From Euglena gracilis (Eukaryota > Euglenida > Euglenophyceae > Euglenales), in NCBI GenBank assembly GCA_039621445.1, contig CP154955.1, forward strand, positions 33,649,417-33,713,416: a DNA stretch of 64,000 nt. The letters are read 5' to 3'. The notes below the pieces were generated by a model, which had not been told where the DNA came from, searched no databases, and saw only the letters and a list, made by a program, of their open reading frames with translations. The position numbers and the translations under genes were made by a program. This document shows, piece after piece, positions 56,535 through 64,000 of the stretch (positions within the stretch are counted from its first letter, which is position 1; each line of letters begins with the position of its first letter).

Positions 56535-57660
56535 ATGTCTGAAGTTGGAGATCCCTCGTTTGCTGACAAAATTGCTGAGCTCGAAGCCCGCCTCGCCGGA
56601 CTTGAATTGAGCAGCCCAAATGTTTCACTACCAGCAACAGCAAAATCTCCCTTCGCCCCCCGGCCTCCAAAACTGATCACCAGAACATCTGCTGACACTT
56701 CCGACACTGAACGAAAGCCTGGTCTTGTGTCTCGTGTGCCTGGCCTAGAATTACCAAAGTTTGAAGGTTCGGATGCAGAATTTTGGCTTCGCTCATTTCC
56801 ACGATGGATGCGCTTGACCGGTGTGGAAAGCCAACCCGACACCATTCAACTGGATTGGGCCATCGCCGCCTCAACCCCCAAAGTTTTGAGAGTCGTCGAA
56901 CGGCTTGCCGAAGAAGTGGATGAATTTTCTGAATTTGTCGCCCGCCTGATGCAGGTCTACCCGAAGGTTGAAAATGACATTTCACTCCGAGCTCATCTTT
57001 CCAAGCTTCCCCAATTGTCCAAAGAGCCTTCCCCCAGTGAACTTGACGCGCTGTTTGTGGAAATGTCTGACATTTTGTCCCGGATGTCCCCTGATGCCCT
57101 GGGTGAGCAAGAAAAGCTTCTGATGCTTGTGTCCAAAATTCACCCCCTGCAATTGAAAGACATGAGGGCTGATGAACGCAACCGTGACAAATGTTCGACC
57201 TTTGATTCCCTGAAAGAATTTTGGCGAAAGAAAGTCACCGATGATGCCTTGGAACGTTTTCTGTATTCCCAAGCCAAAAGCCTTCGGTGGTGAGAAGTCT
57301 GCTAAAATCCACCTGATTGGGGAAAGTGATGAGCCAAGTTCGACCAACCCTGGCAAAGGCAAGTCCAAGGGCAAAGGCAAAGGCAAAGGCTTCAACCAAA
57401 ACAAACCTTCTGGCCGAGGACCCCCCGCAGACCGCAGCAACGAGCCAAATTTCAAGGCGAAAATAACCTGCAAATACTGCAAGCGTGTTGAGGATGCCTG
57501 CTGGACCAAAAAACGTGAGGACAAGAAGCGTTTGAATCAAACCTCGCCTCAGCCGCTCCGTCCTGCCACACAGCCAAACTCGCATGCCACTTCGCCCACC
57601 AGTTCTCGGGAAGACCCTGGAAAGAAGCGCAAATTCGAATCATTTCATATTTGGGAAAAC
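56535..57660 (+). pseudogene. Gypsy gag with zinc knuckle, frameshifted
   Basis: Starts MSEVGDPSFADKIAELEARL. The capsid-like core LPKFEGSDAEFWLRSFPRWM and RLMQVYPKVENDISLRAHLS fits Ty3/gypsy gag. The frame closes at a TGA (57291-57293), but gag-like sequence continues in the next frame (KSAKIHLIGESDEP) into a basic KGKSKGKGKGKG patch and a knuckle CKYCKRVEDACW. The knuckle lacks the G-H pair normally placed between the second and last Cys, so zinc binding is doubtful. Confidence 0.75.
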
Positions 57661-57663
57661 TAA

Positions 57664-60003
57664 ACACCACGTTGTATTTGGAAACCAACATTGGTGGAAG
57701 AAACGTGTCGGCTGTTCTTGATACCGGGGCCACCACGTCTGCCATTTCAACCCGTTTCTCCCAAAGGGCTTCCTGTCCAAAGTGAACAGGCAGTCCCTGT
57801 CAAGATGGGTGATGGAAATGTTGTGTATTCTGAAGGTGTTGCCGAAACCACCCTGCATCTTGGAAATAACAACTTTCACCAAAAGCTGCTTGTCCTGAAC
57901 ACTACAGCGTTCGATGCTGTTCTTGCTATGGATTTCCTGAACCACCCCAAAGTTTCTGGAATCCTGTTTCGTCCTGCCCGTCTCGTCATTGGTGATGAGG
58001 CCATTCCCCTGCGTGTGGAAAAAGGACACATCTACTCCATGTATCGAATGTTTGCCACTGAAAGCTATCAGTTGCTACCCACTTTGCGAACCAAAGCGTT
58101 GAATGAGCTTGGAATTGAACCAACCAAAATCCGAGTCGACCTGTTTGCTTCACAAGGCAATGCCCATGAATTGCTCCACTGTTCCAAGGAAAACAGTGCC
58201 TGGAAATATGACTGGTCAAAATTGATGGCCAATGAGTCTGAACTTCTGTGGGCAAATCCGCCATGGTCCAAACTGGAAAAGACATTGACCAAAATTGGGA
58301 TGGACAGGGCCAAAGTGGTTCTTGTGACCCCTGACTGGAGTGGAGGTTCAAGCACAAATTGGAGAAGACTGTTGGACAGAATGACTGTGGATCAGATCAG
58401 TGTGCCTGATGAAAGGGTATTCGTGCGTGAAAAAGATCAAAAGGTCCCGCCGAAACCCCAATGGGGGACTCTGATTTCTGTGGTGGACGGCACCCGAATT
58501 CGTGTGTCTGAGCTTGACCCAAGACTTTTGGCACACCTCCATCGCAGATGCAAAAATCTTGGTCTGTCTGATCTGAAAGCCATTCACAAACCAAAGGAGG
58601 CCTTTGTGGAAGTTGATGCCCACGAGCCAAAACTGCCTGTTCCCTGCACACCATCAAAGCCCTGTCAGCCCAAACTGCCCGAACTCTCGCCATTTTCCCT
58701 GAAAGACGATTTTGAGCTTGATTCCACCTGGGATTTGGACTTGTTCATGGCTGAACTGACCCGTGAAGTGGACTCACAAATTTTTCAGATTGCCGAATTG
58801 CTCCAAGATGTTTCAACAGTTGTTCGACAATTCGCCAATGGGGGAGAGTGGTCCACCAAGGCCAAACCGGCTTCCCCGCTTCCCGCCTGCCGAAGTGATT
58901 TCCAACAAATTGCATCCCTGTTGAACCAAAAGGAGCACACACATCTTCAAATGCAAGCAACCCAAAAGCAGTGGAAGGAATCTGACATTTTGCATGGCGA
59001 GTTCAATCAAGAATTGGAAAAGCTGAACGCAGAGCCCACAATCAAATCGATCCTACAAGAATTTTCTGACGTTTTTGGAGAATTGCCACCCCCTGGTACC
59101 TGCAAGAAACTGGTATCCATGGATCTGGAGCTAAAACCCGAATTTCAAGGTTCGACTGTTCGTGAGAAATGCTTTCCCATGCCGAAGCCTGATGTTTTGG
59201 AGATGAAAAGACAGGTCGAGGAACTTGTCAGCTCTGGATTGGTGGAAGAATTCAAGGGTTCAGATTTTCCCAGATTCTGTTCTCGCTCATTCCTGGTGGA
59301 GAAGGACAAAGGCAAAGAAACCAAGATTGCGAAAACCAAACGGCTTGTAGGCGATTACAACAAGCTGAATGGCAAGACTGTCCCCCACGTTGGTTTTCTG
59401 CCGGACCTGGAAGCCACTGTTGAAGGCCTGGCCGCCCTGCGTTTCAAGTCAAAACTGGACATACGCTCTGGATTTTGGCAGGTGGAGTTGACTCCCCGAG
59501 CCCAGGAGTTGACTGCCTTTATTTTGCCAAATGGACGCGTGTACAAGTGGAGGGTGATGCCTTTTGGTCTGAGCAATGCCCCTGGAGTGTTCTAAGAGCT
59601 AATGAACAAAGTCATTGATGATTTTCGACGCAGACCCAAAGCCAAGGAACTCCTGGAGCAAGGATGTGTGGTTGCTGCCTTCTTTGATGATGTTGGAATT
59701 GGAACCCACACATTCGAACAACACCATGGGATTTTGAGAGAGTTTTTCGAAGTCGCCCGACAAGATCACCTCAGAATCAAACTCAGCAAGTGTGAGTTCA
59801 TGAAAGAAAGTCTGGAGTACCTCGGATATCAACTTGAAAATGGCAGGTGGAAACCCTCGACGAAGAAAATTGAGGCTTTGCAGCGTGTCCAAGTGAAAGA
59901 TCTCAAGTCCCTTAAACGTTTTCTCGGTGCCCTCAACGTTTTGCCCAGTTCCTCCCCTGCCGCAAACGGATCGATGCTGAAGGTGTTGAATGAAACCTGG
60001 TAA
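57664..60003 (+). pseudogene. Gypsy pol: protease, methyltransferase-like domain, partial reverse transcriptase
   Basis: The protease active site DTGATT (57720-57737) is in one frame, and the rest of the protease (AVPVKMGDGNVVYSEG, LAMDFL) is in the next, so a frameshift lies near 57770. A domain IRVDLFASQGNAHEL ... WANPPWSKLEK (NPPW at 58255-58266) ... VVLVTPDWSGG follows; it resembles the LINE-A1 domain at 12.6 kb. Reverse transcriptase then shows KLDIRSGFWQVELTPRAQEL and MPFGLSNAPGVF, an in-frame TAA at 59593-59595, and FFDDVGIGTH with EYLGYQL beyond it. The frame ends at 60003 before RNase H and integrase. Confidence 0.85.
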
Positions 60004-60085
60004 GCAGAGTTTTTTCCTTCAGCCTTCAGTCGGGAATTTTGGGTTGGAAATCCCTGCTCAGAATGTTTTCTTTGATTATCAGCCA

Positions 60086-62794
60086 ATGGCCCAATCTCAG
60101 ATGGCAAATCTGACGATTGGAGTTTCGGGGAACACGGAGTTGGGACCCGAAACCAGTTTGGCTGGACTCAGAACCCCCACAAGTATGGGACAGATGTTGG
60201 AATTTCAGGGTGGGGATGGCCAGGTTGTCATTTCCAACCAACCGTGTTTTCCAGAGCCTTTTTCAGGGGTTTTGCCTTTATATGGGGTACGGTTTTGTGC
60301 TGCCTGAGTTGCAACCTCTCCCAGACTTTTCATGGGTGCAAACTTTAGGGAATCTGCCATTGTTACCCGCTTTTGCATTGCCTTTGCCTCCAGCTCAACC
60401 AGTTTTTTCAACACCATCCCAAGAGCCGATGGCACTTTTGCAGTTTTCCCAACCGGCCCAGGTAGATGGGCTGGCGAAGGAAACGGCAAGTGCCTCGGCA
60501 GGGCAGGGGGGTGATGACCCCAGCCCAGTTTTCTTTGAAAAGCAAGCACAGGTCAATGTGCTGGGCTTAAATAATAACAATAACTGGGACAGCAGCGAAC
60601 GGGTCAGAGCAGAAGTGGAGGGGGCAGAGGAAAACCCGAAGAACCAGCCCAGTTCCACTTCTACTCGGCGACCCCGAACACCAGCTTCATCACCAGGCAG
60701 TGATGAAGTTCAGCAAAAACGGCTGCACCGTGAGGTTGATCACGGTCAGCCAGCAGCTGCTGCAGCCCCCCAGCTCATATTTTCATCGAGGGGGGTGAGG
60801 AGGAGGTCCAACCCCCAGCCTATGAAAGTTCTGAAGCCATCCCCAGGGGGGGGGGTTCACAAAATCAGGGCTTTGAAGACCCCTGGGGACAATTTTTACA
60901 AAGTAACAGAGACCTCCAGTGGACTGTGCAGCACCTGACTTTTCGGGTTTTTTGGCTTTGGAAAAAGCCAACGAAGAGTGGGTTCTGCAGCAGCAGCAGC
61001 AGCAACAACCCCCCGCTGTCGACAACCACCTGGTCGAGCACATAGCTGCACAAATCGAAGAAACGGCCAGGGCTGACTGCCTGCAGATTTTTGAACTTTT
61101 TGAGAAAAAATGTGAGGCCCAGGTGCAAATTTCTGTGCAAAAAATTGACGCACAGGCACTTGAACTTTTTGTCGGGCAGGAAAAAAGTTTTGAGGAAAAA
61201 CTGGCCCAGCAGTTTTCTTCGAGCCGTGATCAGTTTTTGGCCCTGAGGCAGGAATTTTTACGAATTTTGGACAGCCTGCCACAGGAAATTTTTACCCCCC
61301 TTTATTTTTTTACCCCCCCGAAATTTTTTTTTGCCCTCTTTCTAAAGGAATTTTTGACCCCCCCCCCCCCTTATTTGACCCCCCCTTATTTGAGCATTTG
61401 GGGGGTCCGTTGGCCCGTGGGTGTGCTCAAATAAAGGGGGGGGGTGGTAAGCAGGTGCAAAATCAGGTGGCTGCCTTACCAATTAAGGACCTCGTTCTTG
61501 AAAATTTTCAGCGGTTTGCTGAGAATTTTAAAGCCGCCCAGCCAGCTCAGGGGGGGGGGGGGGCAGAAACTCTCCAGGAGCTGGCCGTTGTCGCTGCCAA
61601 AATCGTTGAAGTGCAGGCTGACCTTGTATCGTTGCGTAGTACGGTACAGGGCCAGGCCCAGCAGCTCCAGCAGTTCGCTGATTATGTTCGCCAGCTGGGT
61701 GAGCAAAATTCAGCAATGAATACGGCCCTCCATGGTTTTGGTGGGGGTATTCAAAAACTGCACCAGAATATTTCAGATGAAGTAGGGAAACGACACTCAG
61801 AAATGCAAAAAGTGCTGACGGATTGTCGGCATAATTTTCAGAGTGTTCATCAGCAGATTTTTTCCCAGGAGAAAAAATTTGGTGGGCTGGTGGAGGAAAT
61901 GAGGCAGGGTCTTGCAAAGGTTGGGGGGAACACTTTCGAGTTGCAGAAAATGCTGCAGGATTGACAGAAAAATGGACCTGTACACCCAACTGCAGAACCG
62001 AGAGGGGTTTTGCAAAAAATTTCTGACATGTGGTGGCTGCGGCAGGGCAGCCAGCAGCCCCTACACCCAGTGGGGCTGCCACAGCCTGGGCAGCAGCTGG
62101 CCCAGCAGCCCATCGTCCAGCTGACCCAGCAGCCTGGCCAGCCAGCCGGCCAGCCGCAGCCTGCTCACGGGCTGCCAATGGGGCTGGGCCTGCTGTCGGC
62201 TGGACAGCAGCAGCCCCTGGGGCAGCCTTCCAGCCCTCTGGCCAGCACGGTGCCCAGTGCTGACCCAGCTTTTTCAGATCTGAATGTTTTGCATAATAAA
62301 TCTGCAGTTTCAAACATTTCCCCTCCTTTATTTATTGAGGGGGGATTTGTTTTGGAGGACATGCAAGACACGGCAGTGGTTTCTTCTGTGTCATTGTGTG
62401 TCCCCCCACATGTTTCTGCAGCCCCTGCTTTCTCGATTAGGCCTATCGGGACAGGGGGGGCTGCAGCCAGGGTTTTCCTTTTATCGGTGATCCCGTAGCT
62501 TTTGAAATTTTGCAGGGAAGTGCTAAGCCCTATTTTGATGAATCGGGCAGCATTTCCTGGCAAGATTTTGAAGTAGATTGGAATCTTTACTGGGACAGGT
62601 TGACATCAGGCAAACCGTATTCTGATTTGCAAAAGCTGCAGGTTTTTGAGGTATGTTTAGGACCCAGATTAAGGGAGGAAATCAGGCTCTATCGGCTGAA
62701 TGGAGCTAAATTAAGTTACCCCAGCGGCAAGCGAGGGATGCTTGTTGGCATGCGAGGGATGAGTTGGCGAGCGGCAACTTCGGATGCTTGGTAA
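60086..62794 (+). pseudogene. Gln-rich coiled-coil gag-like polyprotein remnant
   Basis: Likely starts MAQSQMANLTIGVSGN at 60086. A frame change near 60285 leads to LPELQPLPDFSWVQTLGNLP and a Pro/Gln-rich region. Another frame carries QQQQQQQPPAVDNHL and a long coiled coil (VGQEKSFEEKLAQQFSSSRD). MITE-3 interrupts at 61293-61449. The coiled coil resumes (VQADLVSLRSTVQGQAQQLQ, EVGKRHSEMQKVL). After a Gln-rich linker, ISWQDFEVDWNLYWDRL and LQVFEVCLGPRLREEI resemble the start of a retrotransposon capsid. It ends by 62794 with no pol. Identity as gag is inference. Confidence 0.45.
61293..61449. repeat. MITE-3, partial copy
   Basis: TACCCCCCTTTATTTTTTTA, TTTCTAAAGGAATTTTTGAC and the right end GGTGTGCTCAAATAAAGGGG match 42577-42779, but the GCGCCGAAGGCGC centre is missing. 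Confidence 0.75.
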
Positions 62795-62799
62795 TGTCT

Positions 62800-63370
62800 T
62801 GGACGGCCCTTTTGATCAAAAACAACTAAGTGGGTGTCATAGGTGCAACCTGCGAAACCCAATTAGCTACTCCACGGAATGACGGGTGACATAATGGACC
62901 AACCCTAGCCAATGAGTTTGTGTGTCTGTTCGTTCGAGCGTAGTTCGTGAGTTTGTTCGTTCGAACGGACCGAAACAAAGGGCCATCCAAGTCGTTGCCA
63001 AGCATCTGAAGTTGCTGCTCGCAGGCAGTCACTGCACAAAACCTGGGACGTCACTCAATTCCCTTCAAATGAGGTTGGTAACATGTTAGTAGATGTTTTC
63101 CCACATTGTTTTGCAAAATCGGCCAATACAAGTGTGCTCAACTGCTTATTGAGCACAGGTTACACCGCAAAAAGTGTGTATTGTATAACCCACGTATCAA
63201 AACACAGTAACCTGTGCCTCAAAAGCAAGTTTTAAAGGAAAAAACAAAAACACTTATTTTGGGAGTACGGACTTATAAATGGGAGTGTAGCCCCCCCCCC
63301 CATTGACCGCTGCCATCTTCCTTGGCCCTGATCTTCCTCTAATTTCCTTTCAAGGTACTATTTTTCCTCA
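62800..63370. other. No recognisable gene
   Basis: Mixed-composition sequence. An inverted GTTCGTTCGA/TCGTTCGAAC patch lies near 62928-62965. A TTTCCTTTCAAGG pyrimidine-rich run precedes the ATG at 63376. Confidence 0.4.
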
Positions 63371-63375
63371 ACAAA

Positions 63376-63445
63376 ATGACCATTTCGAAGCCTGCACCAC
63401 TCGTTCGATTTGGGGTCATTGCTGACGTACAGTATTGTGGTTGCG
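63376..63445 (+). CDS. Putative first exon of an ADPRM-like metallophosphoesterase
   Basis: Reads MTISKPAPLVRFGVIADVQY. The FGVIADVQ block is the signature start of ADPRM-type Mn-dependent ADP-ribose/CDP-alcohol diphosphatases, where Asp is a metal ligand and Q replaces the usual His of D-x-H. Resemblance stops after C-G-C, where GTGCGG could be a splice donor. Downstream sequence is repeat-rich and no second exon is visible in the window. If real, this is the only host gene here. The rest of the gene would lie beyond 64 kb, or the exon may be an isolated fragment. Confidence 0.4.
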
Positions 63446-63562
63446 GTGCGGCACGCTCTTTTTTCAGAGTTCTCCCATTTGGTGTTCATTTGTCAAAGGT
63501 TGGTGGTTTCTCTCATCAACACTATTTCATGGCTCATCTCAAGGTATGGGCGCAAGTCGATT

Positions 63563-63665
63563 GGGCGGTCGGCCCGACTAGTCGGGCCGACTAGGAGTCG
63601 GCCCGACTTTGGGCGCAGTCGGGCCGACTTTGGGCGGTCGGGCCGACTAGTCGGCCCGACCGCCC
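63563..63665. repeat. Foldback element with GGGCGGTCGGCCCGACTAGT termini
   Basis: GGGCGGTCGGCCCGACTAGT at the left and ACTAGTCGGCCCGACCGCCC at the right pair fully, with GTCGGGCCGACT repeats between. Its style resembles the GGGCCGACCC termini of the 8.5-12.5 kb element, but the sequence differs. Confidence 0.8.
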
Positions 63666-63764
63666 AACACAGTCCTTACCCCCCCTTTATTTTTTAAGCC
63701 CCAGGAAGGAAAATTGTTCCAAAACATACCACATTGCTGGAAAAGAGTGTTGGAATGCAAGAAA

Positions 63765-63985
63765 ATCATACAAAAGCAAAATGCCCTTGTGTGTGCAAGC
63801 CAAGGAGGACTGAAACGCGCACCCTAATGAACTTAGTCGGCCTACGGCCTCCTCTCAGGGGGGGCTCCCCCCGGCCCCCCCCCCCCCCGGCCCAAAATAA
63901 CAAAATCCCCTTGTGTGTGCAAGGCAAGGATGGCCGAAGCGCACAAAATAGCAAAATCCCCTTGTGTGTGCACGTCAATGAAAAG
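63765..63985 (+). repeat. Dispersed satellite-family units (AAAATCCCCTTGTGTGTGCA)
   Basis: Three units of CAAAATCCCCTTGTGTGTGC or CAAAATGCCCTTGTGTGTGC type, one preceded by GGCCCAAAATAA, resemble the GCCCCAAAATAATAAAATCC plus CTTGTGT units of the array at 8.7-12.2 kb. A C/G-rich foldback (GGCCTACGGCC, GGGGGGCTCCCCCC) separates them. Confidence 0.6.
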
Positions 63986-64000
63986 TGCCAATTTTTTTCC

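Larger units (their letters stand above)
55368..60003 (+). mobile_element. Ty3/gypsy retrotransposon, 3'-truncated
   Basis: Order: probable end of a 5' LTR (…GTTACA at about 55530), a primer-binding site, a leader, gag, a CCHC-like knuckle, protease, a methyltransferase-like domain, and the first two-thirds of reverse transcriptase. RNase H, integrase and a 3' LTR are not found. The left LTR boundary is uncertain, because the LINE stub at 55186-55367 sits near or within it. Confidence 0.75.

Noticed and set aside
57280-57295. Programmed gag-pol frameshift in the gypsy element
   Set aside because: Possible, but further frame changes near 57660 and 57770 and a damaged zinc knuckle show general decay; I cannot single this one out.

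Overview
This window is repeat-dominated nuclear DNA from a eukaryote. It carries at least seven 2A-bearing or tail-sharing LINE copies, a Ty3/gypsy element, hAT debris, palindrome-rich inverted-repeat elements, very long microsatellites and a TTAGGG-like interstitial tract. I see no bacterial operon, rRNA, tRNA or CRISPR array. The retroelement mix suggests a large protist or algal genome, but the sequence does not fix the species. The only plausible host gene is one exon near the right end resembling the start of an ADPRM-type metallophosphoesterase.

Layout. 0-4.2 kb: a MITE, a proline-rich 2A reading frame, a 0.95-kb inverted-repeat insertion, and a reverse transcriptase of DIRS/LTR type. 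4.2-19.2 kb: LINE-A1, a non-LTR element with several 2A motifs and a C-terminal zinc knuckle plus restriction-like endonuclease. It is split by a 2-kb ACGC microsatellite, by a 4-kb inverted-repeat element (8501-12493), and by a 3.4-kb inversion (15777-19206). The 4-kb element holds a satellite array that is itself interrupted by a tyrosine-recombinase element (YR-A). 19.5-36.1 kb: LINE-B1 (5'-truncated), LINE-A2 (5'-truncated), LINE-B2 (long, lightly broken), LINE-B3 (nearly intact) and a stub of a shared LINE 3' tail. 36.1-49.1 kb: decayed hAT pieces, foldback elements, LINE-A3 with a clean target duplication, and a large inverted repeat. 49.5-53.9 kb: two more palindrome-bounded elements, YR-C (non-autonomous) and YR-B, which encodes a tyrosine recombinase apparently fused to a PHD finger. 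54.4-60.0 kb: two truncated LINE insertions with clear target duplications, then a Ty3/gypsy element with primer-binding site, gag, protease and partial reverse transcriptase. 60.1-62.8 kb: a glutamine-rich, coiled-coil, gag-like polyprotein remnant. 63.4 kb: the putative host exon.

How it fits together. The elements are nested (LINE-A1 > 4-kb inverted-repeat element > satellite > YR-A > hairpin MITE), so relative ages can be read. The best candidate for an undescribed system is the YR family. Three copies share one layout: a large outer hairpin next to one end, terminal inverted repeats, inner palindromes, and cargo that in two copies is a tyrosine recombinase. In YR-A the satellite array resumes immediately after the outer hairpin, which shows the hairpin belongs to the inserted unit. 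Also notable are restriction-endonuclease LINEs with up to three 2A-like motifs, and an NPPF/NPPW methyltransferase-like domain present in both a LINE and a Ty3/gypsy element.
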